From NCBI GenBank assembly GCA_038400315.1, contig CP151667.1, positions 1,623,174 to 1,687,173 of the forward strand: DNA of 64,000 nucleotides. Direction: 5' to 3'. The position numbers and the translations under genes are program-made. Source of the stretch: Isosphaeraceae bacterium EP7. GTDB taxonomy: Bacteria; Planctomycetota; Planctomycetia; Isosphaerales; Isosphaeraceae. A model generated the notes under the pieces. It was not told the origin of the DNA, searched no databases, and saw nothing but the letters and a program-made list of their open reading frames with translations. Below, piece after piece: positions 1 to 9,375 of this stretch; position 1 is the stretch's first letter, and the number at the start of each line of letters is the position of its first letter.

Positions 1-2
1 CC

Positions 3-1958
3 AAGTCTTCGAAGCCCGTGGCCATGACCCAGGCGATCATCGACCTGGGCCCCCGGATCTCGAAGCTGCGCGGCGTCGATGAGTTCTGGACCGGGCAGAT
101 CCCCACGTCGACCCTCCCGCGCGACGTGGTGATGGGCCTGCTTGGCAATATTATCCAAAAGGAAAATAAGAGCGAACGACTGGCCAAGGGCCGGTTCCTG
201 ATCCAGGCGGAGTGGTACCCCGAGGCGATGGCCGAGCTGGCCTCGATCGAGGCCGATTTCCCCGAGGAGAAGGAGAATATCGGCGTGGCCTTGAGGAACA
301 TCCGCGACCTCGAAGCCCGCCGGGTGCGGGCCGAGATCGACGTGAGGCGCTCGGCGGGGCAGCCGAAGAAGGTGGCCGAGCTGCTGAAAGGCTTCCCGAC
401 CGGCGAAGGGGTCTCCGAGGAACTGCTCCAGGAGGTGCGCGACCTCCTGAAGCAGGACGAAGATCAGGCCGCCGCGGATCGGGCCCTGGCCGAGCAGATC
501 AGGACACTCCCCGATGAGCTGATCGAGGTCCAGGACAAGGCGGACTGGAAGAATCGCATGATCGAGGTCCTCCGGTTCTTCGACGAGGCACCCGATGCGA
601 TCCGCCCGAGGTTCGAGCCCCTGCTCAAGGCCGACTCCAGCCTCGATGCCCGGGGAAAGCTGGCGCTGGCCGTCTCCGGCTACGTGCTCGGGGCCGAGGG
701 GGCGGTGTCCAATCTGGACGACGCTTCGACGCTCTGGAAAGCCCGCGACATCGTCCGACGCTATCTGGCCTCCCGCCCCGAGGATGACCGCCCGGCCATG
801 GCCGCCGAGCTGCAGGCGCTAAGCAGGCCGGGGCCCGACGGGGCGACGCTGCCGATGGATTTCACCACGGTCGGCCGCATCGCCAGGGTGCTGCCGCCCC
901 CGTTAATGGACTCGAAGGAATCCCCGAAGGCCATCCGGACGCATCGGGTGCGCGACGACGCGAGCGAGTCGCCGACGGAATACACCCTGATGCTTCCGCC
1001 GGAATATCACCCGCTGCGGAGCTATCCGCTCGTGGTCGCGCTGCACTCGGGCCGGGGCCCGGCGTCGGCGATCGACTGGTGGCAGGCCGAGGCGACGCGT
1101 CGCGGTTACATCGTGCTGGCGCCGGAATACAACCTGCCCGACCAGTCGCCCGACTATCGCTATTCCGCCACGGAACATGCGGCGGTCGAGCTGGCCTTGC
1201 GCGATGCGCGGCGGCGGTACTCGGTGGACTCCGATCGCATCTACCTGGGCGGCCAGTTGCTGGGAGGGAACATGGCGTTCGACTTCGGCCTGGCTCACCC
1301 CGACCTGTTCGCCGGAGTCGTCGTGGTCTCGGGCCTCCCCGCGAAGTACGTCCCGCGCTACACGCAGAACGCACAGAACCTCCCGCTTTACGCAGCTTAC
1401 GGCGAGTTTGCTCCTGCGGCGAACGAAGTCATCTTCGGTACGCTGCTCAAGCCGCTGATCTCCAAAGGCTGGGACGTGACTTACGTCGAGTATCAGCGGA
1501 GAGGGCTCGAGGAGTTCCCGGAGGAGGCCGTCCCGGCCTTCGATTGGATGGACCGGCGGCGGCGAGACCCCTATCCCAAGGCATTCAAGTTCGATTCGGC
1601 GCGGGGGAGCGACAATCGGTTCTTCGGCGTGGTCATCGACTCCCATCACAACGGCCGGACCACCGAGCCCGATGCGGTCGACCCCGTGGGCAAGAACCTC
1701 AATCCGGCGCGTGTGGAGCTGAAGATCGGCGCGAGCACCAACCTGGTGAACCTCAAGACCGCCGGCGTCCGCAGGCTCTATATCTGGCTGGGGCCGGCCG
1801 AGGTCGACTTCTCGAAGCGGGTCGAGCTGCGGGTCAATGACAGCCCCAAGCCCGTCTACCGGGCCGTTCCCCCCGTCTCGTTCGGGCCGATGCTGGACGA
1901 CCTGCGGATCCGCGGCGATCGGCAGCAGATGTACGCCCTGAAAATCCCGGTGGGATAG
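3..1958 (+). CDS. Partial alpha/beta-hydrolase-fold protein, nucleophile position not Ser
   Basis: The frame is open through the left edge, so the gene is probably 5'-truncated; a GTG at 18 is the first visible start. The first ~300 residues are helical and charged, with no recognised domain. The rest resembles secreted planctomycete esterase/PHB-depolymerase-like proteins: a strand followed by VVALHSGRG, then IYLGGQLLGGNMAFD where homologues have a GHSMGG-type nucleophile elbow. The residue aligned with the catalytic Ser is Leu (TTG at 1257-1259). The chain closes with a short beta-rich C-terminal segment. Substrate is unknown, and it may be a non-catalytic member or use different chemistry. 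It is separated from the downstream amylase by about 120 bp that contain a small hairpin but no clear terminator. Confidence 0.75.
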   Translation, partial: KSSKPVAMTQAIIDLGPRISKLRGVDEFWTGQIPTSTLPRDVVMGLLGNIIQKENKSERLAKGRFLIQAEWYPEAMAELASIEADFPEEKENIGVALRNIRDLEARRVRAEIDVRRSAGQPKKVAELLKGFPTGEGVSEELLQEVRDLLKQDEDQAAADRALAEQIRTLPDELIEVQDKADWKNRMIEVLRFFDEAPDAIRPRFEPLLKADSSLDARGKLALAVSGYVLGAEGAVSNLDDASTLWKARDIVRRYLASRPEDDRPAMAAELQALSRPGPDGATLPMDFTTVGRIARVLPPPLMDSKESPKAIRTHRVRDDASESPTEYTLMLPPEYHPLRSYPLVVALHSGRGPASAIDWWQAEATRRGYIVLAPEYNLPDQSPDYRYSATEHAAVELALRDARRRYSVDSDRIYLGGQLLGGNMAFDFGLAHPDLFAGVVVVSGLPAKYVPRYTQNAQNLPLYAAYGEFAPAANEVIFGTLLKPLISKGWDVTYVEYQRRGLEEFPEEAVPAFDWMDRRRRDPYPKAFKFDSARGSDNRFFGVVIDSHHNGRTTEPDAVDPVGKNLNPARVELKIGASTNLVNLKTAGVRRLYIWLGPAEVDFSKRVELRVNDSPKPVYRAVPPVSFGPMLDDLRIRGDRQQMYALKIPVG

Positions 1959-2079
1959 TCGCCACGTTGGCGGATGGGCATGATTAATGCGATCTGGCCC
2001 GGCCGGCCGCCCGCATCCTCAAGTGACGGATGCAGGGGCCGGGCCGTCCGTGCTGCAAGAGATTCCGAGGGATTGACTC

Positions 2080-3555
2080 GTGACCGATGACTTTCGCACG
2101 CCGGAATGGGTCCGCGACGCGGTGTTCTACCAGATCTTCCCCGACCGATTCGCGTCGAGTCTGAGCGTACCTAAGCCGAGCGGGCTCGATGCATGGGGTT
2201 CCGCCCCGACCTACTACTCATACCAGGGCGGCGATCTTATCGGGGTCGTCGAGAAGCTCGATTACCTCCAGGATCTCGGCGTCAACGCGGTCTATTTCAC
2301 CCCGGTCTTCCAGTCTGCGTCAAACCACCGCTATCACACGCACGACTACGAGAAGGTCGACCCCATGCTTGGGGGGAACCAGGCGCTGCGAAGGCTCGTG
2401 GACGAGGTGCACGGGCGGGGGATGAAAATCGTCCTCGACGGCGTGTTCAACCATGCCAGCCGCGGCTTCTTCCAGTTCCACGACATCCTCGAGAATGGGC
2501 AGAACTCGGCCTATCTCGACTGGTTCACCGTGACCGGCTACCCGCTCAACGCGTATGAATCGAAGAAGCCGCTGGGCTACCACGCCTGGTGGGGGCTGCC
2601 GGCCCTGCCCAAGTTCAACATCAAGACGCCGGCGGTGCGGGAGTTCATCCTCGGCGTCGCCCGCAACTGGATCGACTTCGGCATCGACGGCTGGCGGCTC
2701 GACGTGCCGGGGGAAATCGAGGACGACGACTTCTGGCGGGCCTTTCGCGAGCGGGTCAAGGGGGCGAACCCCGACGCCTACATCGTCGGCGAGATCTGGC
2801 GCGAGGCCCGGCACTGGCTGCAGGGAGACATGTGGGACGCGGTGATGAACTACGTGTTCACCCGCGCCTGCATCGGCTTCTTCATCGGCCGCGAGATGGA
2901 CGTCGCCGAGGTCAAGCAGACGAGCTTCAAGGCCATTGAGGTGGCCGATGCTCCCCAGTTCGCGCAGAATCTCCGCGACCTGATCGCCCTGTATCGGCCC
3001 GAGGTCACGGCCGTCCAGCTCAACCTGCTCGACAGCCACGACATGGCCCGGTTCGTCACCCTGGCGGGCGGCGACCAGTCGGCCCTGAGGCTCGCGACCC
3101 TCTTCCAGATGACCTACACAGGCGCCCCCTCGATCTATTACGGCGACGAGGTCGGCCTCTCCGGCGGCCACGACCCGGCCAACCGAGGCGCCTTCCCCTG
3201 GGGCCATCGAGACGACTGGGACACCGCGTTGCTGGCCGACTTCCAGAAGATGATCGCGCTCCGGCATGCCAGGCCGGCCCTCCGTCGCGGCAGCTTCGAG
3301 ATTCTGCACGCGGCCGATGACGTCTTCGTCCACCTCCGGGCGCTGGGCGACGAGAAGGTGGTCGTGGCCTTCAACGTGTCCAGGTCGACCCGAGTGGCCG
3401 ATGTCAACGTTTCCGGCAAGATCGCCGACGGCGCGGTGCTCGACGAGGTCTGGGCCGATGAGTCGGTGCGGGCCGAGGCGGGGATGCTGCGTGGGATCAA
3501 AATCCCGCCGCGATCGGCCAGGGTCTTCGCCACGCCGGCGGGTGCCCATCGATGA
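2080..3555 (+). CDS. Glycoside hydrolase family 13 alpha-amylase / cyclomaltodextrinase-like
   Basis: This 491-residue protein starts at GTG with GAGG upstream. It has the GH13 barrel from the first residues (FYQIFPDRF at ~16-24). Region I is DGVFNH (~120-125), region II GWRLDVP with nucleophile D208, region III IVGEIW with acid/base E238, and region IV LLDSHD with D321, so the catalytic triad is complete. A short beta-sandwich C-terminal domain follows. There is no signal peptide, so it is probably a cytoplasmic maltodextrin, pullulan or cyclodextrin hydrolase of the neopullulanase group. Its stop codon overlaps the ATG of the next gene (ATGA), indicating translational coupling. Exact substrate is inferred. 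Confidence 0.93.
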   Translation: MTDDFRTPEWVRDAVFYQIFPDRFASSLSVPKPSGLDAWGSAPTYYSYQGGDLIGVVEKLDYLQDLGVNAVYFTPVFQSASNHRYHTHDYEKVDPMLGGNQALRRLVDEVHGRGMKIVLDGVFNHASRGFFQFHDILENGQNSAYLDWFTVTGYPLNAYESKKPLGYHAWWGLPALPKFNIKTPAVREFILGVARNWIDFGIDGWRLDVPGEIEDDDFWRAFRERVKGANPDAYIVGEIWREARHWLQGDMWDAVMNYVFTRACIGFFIGREMDVAEVKQTSFKAIEVADAPQFAQNLRDLIALYRPEVTAVQLNLLDSHDMARFVTLAGGDQSALRLATLFQMTYTGAPSIYYGDEVGLSGGHDPANRGAFPWGHRDDWDTALLADFQKMIALRHARPALRRGSFEILHAADDVFVHLRALGDEKVVVAFNVSRSTRVADVNVSGKIADGAVLDEVWADESVRAEAGMLRGIKIPPRSARVFATPAGAHR

Positions 3556-4346
3556 GCGGAATCGACGAGATCCCCCCCTCGTGGCGCATGCCCGAGGGGG
3601 TGGATGCCTCACTCTGGACTTATGCGCGATCGGTGCGGCTCGCGGCGGAAGAAGACTCCTACTTCGACGGCCACCCCTTGTTCCGTGTCGACCGCCAGTT
3701 CCTGCTCGACCGACTGACCGAGCCTGGTCGGCTCGTCGACCTGGGATGTGGCGCGGGCCGCCTCACGCTGGAGTTCGCCCGCCGTGGCTTCGATGCCGTC
3801 GCGGTCGACCTGAGCCGGCCGATGCTGCGTCAGGTCGGTGCAAAAGGGGCGAGTGAGGGCCTGGACGTCCCCAGGGTCGAGGCGAATCTCTGCCACCTGC
3901 CGTTCGGTGCGGACGAGTTCGACTCCGCCCTGCTGATGTTCAGCACCCTGGGGATGGTCCGAAACGAGCAGGCGCGGGATCGCGTCTTGGAGGAAGCCGC
4001 GCGCGTCCTCCGCCCTGGAGGTCGGCTCTTCCTGCATGCGCACAACCTCTGGCTGAACCTACACGACCCGCAGGGGCGAGCCTGGTTGATCGGCCGAGGG
4101 TTCCGATCGCTGGCCCGGAAGGCCGGCCGGGGCGACCGGACGATGACCTATCGGGGGATCGCCGGGATGACGGTCCACCTCTTCACCTGGGGCGAGCTTT
4201 CATCGGCGATCGGTCGGGCCGGGCTGGTCATCGAGGAGGCCCTGCCGATCAACGAGATCACGGCCGAGCCGATCAAGCGGCCAGGCTTCTTTCCCTCAAT
4301 CCGCGCCGGTGGGTGGCTCGTCGTGGCTCGCAAGCCGGGGGCCTGA
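3552..4346 (+). CDS. Class I SAM-dependent methyltransferase
   Basis: The 264-residue product has a seven-strand methyltransferase core. Motif I is [19 protein letters not shown] (~62-80), followed by an acidic strand end at [10 protein letters not shown] post-motif region with [13 protein letters not shown] matches the class I fold (Methyltransf_11/25 type). The substrate cannot be read from sequence. The start codon overlaps the amylase stop by 4 nt, so the two genes are translated together, although no functional link is evident. It converges on the serine acetyltransferase gene with only 3 nt between stop codons. Confidence 0.88.
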   Translation: MSGIDEIPPSWRMPEGVDASLWTYARSVRLAAEEDSYFDGHPLFRVDRQFLLDRLTEPGRLVDLGCGAGRLTLEFARRGFDAVAVDLSRPMLRQVGAKGASEGLDVPRVEANLCHLPFGADEFDSALLMFSTLGMVRNEQARDRVLEEAARVLRPGGRLFLHAHNLWLNLHDPQGRAWLIGRGFRSLARKAGRGDRTMTYRGIAGMTVHLFTWGELSSAIGRAGLVIEEALPINEITAEPIKRPGFFPSIRAGGWLVVARKPGA

Positions 4347-4349
4347 CCG

Positions 4350-5312
4350 TCAGATCTGGTAGTCGAGCACCGACTGGATGTCGTCCGGCCCTTTGGTGGC
4401 GGTCCCCCGGAACCTTAGGCGTGGGTCTTCGATGGTGACGGTGGTGTAGGGCTCGACGGTCCGCGTGATCCAGGCCGAGGAGCCGATGACCGAGTGGTGG
4501 CCGACCACGGTCTTGCCGCCGAGGATGGTGGCATTGGCGTAGATGACCACCTCGTCCTCGATGGTCGGGTGCCGCTTGATATTGCGGAGGATCTCCCCGG
4601 TCTTCTCGTCGCGCGGGAACGAGAGGGCCCCGAGGGTCACCCCCTGGTAGAGCTTGACCCCGTCGCCGATCTGCGTGGTCTCGCCGATGACCAGGCCCGT
4701 CCCGTGGTCGATGAAGAATCTGCGGCCGATCGTGGCGCCGGGGTGAAGGTCGATGCCGGTCTTGGCGTGCGCGTATTCGGTCATCATCCGGGGGATGAGG
4801 GGGACTTCCAGCTTGTACAGCTCGTGCGCGATCCGGAAGACGGCAATGGCCGCGAGCCCCGGGTAGCAGAAGATGATCTCGTCGAGACCCTTGGCCGCGG
4901 GATCGCCGTCGTAGGCGGCTTGTGCATCGTCGGACAGGATGTTGCGCAGTTCGGGGATCGTCTCGAGGAACCGGATCGCTTTGAGCTGGGCCTCGGCCTC
5001 GAAGTCGGTCTCCAGGTCCTGCGAATCGCAGCTGTGCCTCATGGACCGGGTGATCTGCTGCGTCAAGCGGTCGTGGAGCGAGTCGATCAGGTCGCCGACG
5101 TGATAGCCGACGTTGCCCATGTGCAGGTTCTGGCGCCGGCCGTAGCCCGGGAAGATGATCTCGCGGAGGTCGGCCAGGATCTCGACGACTTCCCGATAGC
5201 TGGGCAGCGGCGTATGGCCGAGGTGGTGGATCCGGCCGCACTCCTCGTACGTCTCCAGGATCCGCTCGGTGAGGGCGGGCAGTGTCTCTTTCAGTCGCGT
5301 TTCGGTCGACAT
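4350..5312 (-). CDS. cysE: Serine O-acetyltransferase, left-handed beta-helix
   Basis: This enzyme transfers acetyl from acetyl-CoA to L-serine to give O-acetylserine, the first step of cysteine synthesis. The N-terminal ~170 residues are helical, as in CysE/SatA. They are followed by hexapeptide-repeat turns: [25 protein letters not shown] (carrying the catalytic Asp-His pair), [11 protein letters not shown], and IGSSAWI at the end of the helix. I place the start at ATG 5312 (320 aa). A longer frame to 5384 would begin inside the promoter spacer (-10 at 5371-5376, -35 at 5395-5400). No cysK is adjacent. Confidence 0.93.
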   Translation of the reverse strand: MSTETRLKETLPALTERILETYEECGRIHHLGHTPLPSYREVVEILADLREIIFPGYGRRQNLHMGNVGYHVGDLIDSLHDRLTQQITRSMRHSCDSQDLETDFEAEAQLKAIRFLETIPELRNILSDDAQAAYDGDPAAKGLDEIIFCYPGLAAIAVFRIAHELYKLEVPLIPRMMTEYAHAKTGIDLHPGATIGRRFFIDHGTGLVIGETTQIGDGVKLYQGVTLGALSFPRDEKTGEILRNIKRHPTIEDEVVIYANATILGGKTVVGHHSVIGSSAWITRTVEPYTTVTIEDPRLRFRGTATKGPDDIQSVLDYQI

Positions 5313-5370
5313 GGATGGACCATCCCCCGCCGTCGTCGCGACGGCCCGCCTGGCGTACATGCGTCGAGCG

Positions 5371-5400
5371 ATTGTAGGACCCACGCCGGCGTCCGGTCAA
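5371..5400 (-). promoter_or_regulatory. Sigma70-like promoter of cysE
   Basis: On the minus strand, TTGACC (5395-5400) is followed by 18 nt and TACAAT (5371-5376). It lies about 60 nt upstream of the chosen cysE ATG and excludes the longer start at 5384. A perfect 7-bp hairpin with a 3-nt loop (5329-5345) lies in the resulting leader. Confidence 0.65.
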
Positions 5401-5443
5401 TCCGAGCCCCCGACACTCGACCTCGACATCCCGCCGCTCCTGG

Positions 5444-5471
5444 TTGCCGAGCCCTGCCTGGAGGTTACGAT
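5444..5471 (+). promoter_or_regulatory. Sigma70-like promoter of the O-methyltransferase gene
   Basis: TTGCCG (5444-5449), a 16-nt spacer and TACGAT (5466-5471) lie about 40 nt upstream of the methyltransferase ATG at 5514. It is arranged back to back with the cysE promoter. Confidence 0.55.
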
Positions 5472-5513
5472 TGCTCCATTCACCCGCGAGACGCCGCGCG
5501 AAAGGCCCCGACG

Positions 5514-6560
5514 ATGCAGCCAGCGAAGCTCGATCCGACGCCCCTCTTCGACCTCTTCCGGGGGAACTATGCCACCGAACTGCTGACCTCGGCGGTGGCC
5601 CACTTCGACGTGTTCGGAACGCTGGCGGATGGCCCGATCGGCTTCGAAGCGTTCTGCGAGGAACTCGGACTGGCGTCCCGTCCTGCCAATGTTCTGGTCA
5701 CGGCGCTCCGGGCCATGGGCCTGATTGCGGTCAACAAAGCTGGCCAGCTTAAGGCAACGGAGCTGGGCTCGACGTTCCTGGTCCCCGCGGTCGGGCACGA
5801 CATCGGCGGTTATCTGGGCCTGGCGGCGAAGTCGCCCGGTGTGGTCGAGATGGTCGAGCGGCTGCGGACGAACCGGCCGGCAAACGCCGAGGAAGGGGAG
5901 CCTGGCGCGGCGTTCATCTTCCGCGAGGGCCTGGCCTCGGCCATGGAACTCGAGGTCGAGGCGCGTACGCTCACGCTGGCCCTCGCGGGACGGGCCCGCA
6001 ACGTGGCGCCCGTGCTGGCGGACGTCTATCCGCTCGACGGGGTGAGCACCTTGCTCGATGTCGCCGGCGGTTCTGGACTTTATGGAATCGCCTGGCTCCT
6101 GCGGCATCCGGACCTGCGTGTGATCCTCTGGGACCGGCCCGAGGTCCTGAAGGTTGCCGCCGAGCTGGCCGCCGAGCATGGCGTGGCCGACCGGCTCGAC
6201 CTGGTCGCGGGCGACATGTTCAGCGACCCGGTCCCGGCCGGGGCCGACGCGATCCTCCTTTCCAACGTGCTGCACGACTGGGACGTTCCCGAGTGCCGCA
6301 TGCTCGTGAACAAATGCGCCGAGGCCCTGGGTCCGGGGGGCCGACTCTTGATCCACGACGTGTTTCTGGACGACGACCAGGGCGGCCCGTTGCCGATCGC
6401 GCTTTACTCGGCGGCCTTGTTTACCACCACCGAAGGCCGGGCCTATAGCCGCGCGGAATACGCCGGCTGGCTCACGGACGCGGGTCTTGAGCCGGCCCAG
6501 AGTGTCGCGACGCGGGTCCACTGCGGGGTCTTGCCCGCGACGAAGTCGGGTGCGGCCTGA
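5514..6560 (+). CDS. O-methyltransferase, COMT / hydroxyneurosporene-methyltransferase type
   Basis: The 348-residue protein has the two-domain plan of the Methyltransf_2 family. An N-terminal winged-helix dimerisation region (~1-100: LLTSAVAHFDVFGTL and a helix-turn-helix-like segment) precedes the SAM-binding domain. Motif I is LLDVAGGSGLYG (~183-194), and the family signature LSNVLHDWD (~248-256) holds the usual catalytic-His position. Such enzymes methylate hydroxyls on small aromatic, polyketide or carotenoid-like acceptors; the substrate here is unknown. The start at 5514 fits the upstream promoter; the much longer open frame upstream is antisense shadow of cysE. It is monocistronic by spacing. 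Confidence 0.88.
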   Translation: MQPAKLDPTPLFDLFRGNYATELLTSAVAHFDVFGTLADGPIGFEAFCEELGLASRPANVLVTALRAMGLIAVNKAGQLKATELGSTFLVPAVGHDIGGYLGLAAKSPGVVEMVERLRTNRPANAEEGEPGAAFIFREGLASAMELEVEARTLTLALAGRARNVAPVLADVYPLDGVSTLLDVAGGSGLYGIAWLLRHPDLRVILWDRPEVLKVAAELAAEHGVADRLDLVAGDMFSDPVPAGADAILLSNVLHDWDVPECRMLVNKCAEALGPGGRLLIHDVFLDDDQGGPLPIALYSAALFTTTEGRAYSRAEYAGWLTDAGLEPAQSVATRVHCGVLPATKSGAA

Positions 6561-6686
6561 GGGTTGCCGTTCGATTCGACTGGTCAAGCCGGGCGCGGCT
6601 TCGGTAGCCTAGGCACGACCAGAGCATAAGTTGAAGGCCGACGCCGGTCCGGCGGGCCGGGCAGCCCTTTGAGAGTTTTGACCGCC

Positions 6687-7253
6687 ATGATGATCAAGGC
6701 AAATGACATCCGTCGGGGAATGGTGATCACGATGGAGGGGACCGATTACGTGGTGGTCGACTTCGCCCACCACACCCCGGGCAACCTCCGCGCGATGGTC
6801 CAGACCAAGCTGAGGAACATGAAGACGGGCACCCTGATCGACAAGCGGTTGCGCTCGGTCGACCAGATCGAGGTCCCCTACGTCGAGACGAAGGAGTACG
6901 AATATCTATACTCCGCCGGCGACGAGCACGTCTTCATGGACAGCGAGACCTTCGACCAGATCTCCTTCTCGCCCGAGATCCTGGGCACGGCGATGCAGTA
7001 CTTGCTGCCCAACAACAAGGTGATGGTCAAGTACGTCGCCGACAAGGCAGTTTCCATCGAAGTGCCTGCCTCTATTGATCTTGTGGTCACCGACACCCCC
7101 CCCTCGATGCAGGGTGCGACGGCGACCAACCAGTACAAGGAAGCGACGCTGGAGACCGGCCTCAAGGTGCAGGTCCCGCCGTTCATCACCCCCGGCACGA
7201 AGATCAAGATCGACACCCGCACGGGTGAGTACGTCGAGCGCGTGACCAAGTAA
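6687..7253 (+). CDS. efp: Translation elongation factor P, with Asn at the usual Lys34 site
   Basis: EF-P relieves ribosome stalling at proline runs. The 188-residue product has all three domains: an N-terminal KOW-like domain (NDIRRGMVI...), a central OB domain (YLYSAGDEHVFMD) and a C-terminal OB domain ending DTRTGEYVERV, the EF-P signature region. The loop that normally reads PGKGQ (E. coli Lys34, beta-lysylated) or PGRG (rhamnosylated Arg32) reads PGNLRA here, with no gap in the alignment. The modified residue is therefore Asn33 in this numbering. No modification enzyme is next to it. Start is ATG 6687 or 6690; a TTG at 6669 is less likely. Confidence 0.93.
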   Translation: MMIKANDIRRGMVITMEGTDYVVVDFAHHTPGNLRAMVQTKLRNMKTGTLIDKRLRSVDQIEVPYVETKEYEYLYSAGDEHVFMDSETFDQISFSPEILGTAMQYLLPNNKVMVKYVADKAVSIEVPASIDLVVTDTPPSMQGATATNQYKEATLETGLKVQVPPFITPGTKIKIDTRTGEYVERVTK

Positions 7254-7270
7254 GGTCAAGCCATTTGAGG

Positions 7271-7288
7271 GCCCGGGACTGCCCGGGC
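7271..7288 (+). terminator. Possible terminator hairpin after efp
   Basis: A perfect 7-bp GC stem (GCCCGGG / CCCGGGC, loop ACTG) begins 17 nt after the efp stop. There is no T tract, so intrinsic termination is uncertain. Confidence 0.35.
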
Positions 7289-7535
7289 TGGCGAGTTGAG
7301 AGAAGCAGGTTCAACGAGGGCGGGGCAGCACGGATGGCCCGCCTTCGATGGCCTGGCAGGCTAGGGCCGGGGGAAGGCCGCGACGTCGCGGGATCGGGCC
7401 GGTGATCGGTGGCAAGCTGGCGGCGGCCTGAGTAAGATCGTGCCCCAACCGGTCGAAGGATCCTGCCGGCAGGTCGATGCTCCACATCCACTGAATCGAC
7501 GACACTCGGCAAACTGAGCATAAGGAGGTGCTGCT

Positions 7536-8402
7536 GTGCAGAGCCAACCCGAATCGACCCTGGTCGTCTCGCCCGACGATCGTCTCTCCAGCCTCGATCA
7601 GTCCCTCTCCGCTCAGACTCCCTCGACGCCGCAAGCCGCCGCCCCGATGGGCCTGCTGACCCGCGCCCGCCTGGCCCTGAAGCTGGCCATGTGGCCGGGG
7701 ACGAATTGGGTGAGCCGCGACAAGTCGAAGGTGATCCACCACCTCCTCGTCGGCTCCGACGACCAGCCCGTCCGAACCCTCGATTGCGGCTGCGGCAACG
7801 CCTACTTTGCGTATGAAGCCTTCAAGCGAGGTGCAACCTGCACCGGGATCACGATCTACGACTGGGAGCGGCGGAAGTGCGAGGAGATGCGGGACTACCT
7901 GCAAGTTCCCGAAGCCCGCATGCAATTCCAGGTCGGCCGCCTGGACCTGTTCGCCGATGACCCGTCGAACCACGAGAAGTTCGACCAGGTGATGATGTTC
8001 GACGTCATCGAGCACATCATGGATGCCCGTGCGGCCCTCCGGCAGGTGCATACCCTGCTCGACGACGACGGCTTCGTCTACCTCACGACCCCCGACCGCG
8101 ACTGGCAGGGCAACGCGTCGCGCGGCCGGGTCTCGCGGACCGAGGACGGCTGGCACGTCCGCAACGGGTTCACGTTCGAGCAGCTCGAAACGGTGCTGGA
8201 GGAGAGCGGCTTCGAGCCGATCGACCGCCTGCGGTTCGGGACGAACGGCTCGACGCTGGTGACCCGGCTCCAGCACTCCGTCTTCCGCTCGTGGATCGAC
8301 CCGCTGACGGTCCTCTTCTTCCCGCTCCTGAAGCTTCTGTCGCTGGTGCCTGGGCGTGACACCCATACGATCTTCGTCCTGGCGCGCAAGCGGCAGATCT
8401 GA
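7536..8402 (+). CDS. Class I SAM-dependent methyltransferase, unknown substrate
   Basis: The 288-residue protein starts at GTG after an excellent Shine-Dalgarno (AAGGAGGTG, 7522-7530). A Pro/Ser-rich N-terminus precedes a methyltransferase core with motif I LDCGCGNAYFAYEAFKRG (~83-100) and motif II region MMFDVIEHI (~153-161). A C-terminal amphipathic or hydrophobic patch (SWIDPLTVLFFPLLKLLSLV, ~252-271) suggests peripheral membrane contact or a lipid-like substrate. It is followed 45 nt later by a PIG-L deacetylase and then an M20 hydrolase, a co-directional group that could act on one N-acylated metabolite. That pathway is inference. Confidence 0.85.
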   Translation: MQSQPESTLVVSPDDRLSSLDQSLSAQTPSTPQAAAPMGLLTRARLALKLAMWPGTNWVSRDKSKVIHHLLVGSDDQPVRTLDCGCGNAYFAYEAFKRGATCTGITIYDWERRKCEEMRDYLQVPEARMQFQVGRLDLFADDPSNHEKFDQVMMFDVIEHIMDARAALRQVHTLLDDDGFVYLTTPDRDWQGNASRGRVSRTEDGWHVRNGFTFEQLETVLEESGFEPIDRLRFGTNGSTLVTRLQHSVFRSWIDPLTVLFFPLLKLLSLVPGRDTHTIFVLARKRQI

Positions 8403-8447
8403 ATCGTCCGCCGAACACCCTCTTGCCCCGCGAAGCGAGACCCCTCG

Positions 8448-9290
8448 ATGGCCGACCCGCTGCGTCTGATGGTCGTCGGGGCGCATCCCGACGACGCCGA
8501 TTACAAGGCGGGGGGCCTCGCGGCGCTCTATCTGGAGCGAGGGCATGAGGTCCTGTTCATCTCGGTGACCAACGGCGAGTCGGGCCATCATCGGATCAGC
8601 GGCCCCGAGCTCGTCGAGCGGCGGCGGGCCGAGGCGGCCGAGGCGGGGCGTCGGGCGGGACTGACCTACGAGGTCTGGGACAATCCCGACGGTCGTCTCG
8701 TCGCCGATCTGCCCCGGCGCGAGGCCCTGATCCGGTCCATCCGCCGGTTCAAGCCCGACCTGCTGCTGACCCATCGACCCAACGATTATCACCCCGACCA
8801 CCGCCAGACGAGCCTGATGGTGCAGGACGCTGCCTACCTGCTGACAGTGCCGCCGATCTGCCCCGACGTGCCGCACCTGCGCCGCGACCCGGTGATCGCC
8901 TATCTTTCGGACACATTCAGCCGCCCCTATCCGTTCCACCCGACGGTCGCCCTCGACATTGGCGCGGCCTGGGATCGTAAGATCTCGATGCTCGACGCCC
9001 ACGTCTCGCAATTCTACGAGTGGCTGCCCTACAACATGCGAATCGAGGACAGCGTCCCGGCCGATGCGGCGGCACGTCGCTCGGGCCTCGAAGAATGGAT
9101 GAGGACGGGTTCGCTCGAGCTTGCAGGGCGGATCAGATCAAAACTGGTCGCAACCTACGGTCCCGATCGAGGGGCCTCGGCCACGCTGGTGGAGGCGTTC
9201 GAGGGGTGCGAGTACGGGGCCCCGCTGGACGAGCCGGCGATTGCAAGGCTGTTCCCGATGCTACCCACGGGCGACGAAGTGACCCGGTAA
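8448..9290 (+). CDS. PIG-L/LmbE family deacetylase
   Basis: This is a zinc-dependent N-acetyl (glucosamine-type) deacetylase of the LmbE fold, 280 residues. The N-terminal zinc motif GAHPDDADY places His13, Asp15 and Asp16 at the metal site. The second motif YHPDH (His115, His118) supplies the remaining ligands. Family members deacetylate GlcNAc-PI, mycothiol and bacillithiol precursors or antibiotics. No other thiol-biosynthesis gene is nearby, so the substrate is unknown. It lies between a methyltransferase and an M20 peptidase, all on one strand. A second, divergent member occurs at 42009-42839. Confidence 0.9.
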   Translation: MADPLRLMVVGAHPDDADYKAGGLAALYLERGHEVLFISVTNGESGHHRISGPELVERRRAEAAEAGRRAGLTYEVWDNPDGRLVADLPRREALIRSIRRFKPDLLLTHRPNDYHPDHRQTSLMVQDAAYLLTVPPICPDVPHLRRDPVIAYLSDTFSRPYPFHPTVALDIGAAWDRKISMLDAHVSQFYEWLPYNMRIEDSVPADAAARRSGLEEWMRTGSLELAGRIRSKLVATYGPDRGASATLVEAFEGCEYGAPLDEPAIARLFPMLPTGDEVTR

Positions 9291-9375
9291 CGGGCGCTAG
9301 ACCCGCGCCGGGGCCGGGGCTATCATCGAGTTCGATGCGGTTGATGGCCGTCGTTACGCCGTTGGAGTCAGCACC

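Noticed and set aside
4494-5513. 688-codon plus-strand frame running through cysE into the O-methyltransferase
   Set aside because: The first third is antisense to cysE, a common GC-rich shadow; promoter and family alignment place the methyltransferase start at 5514.
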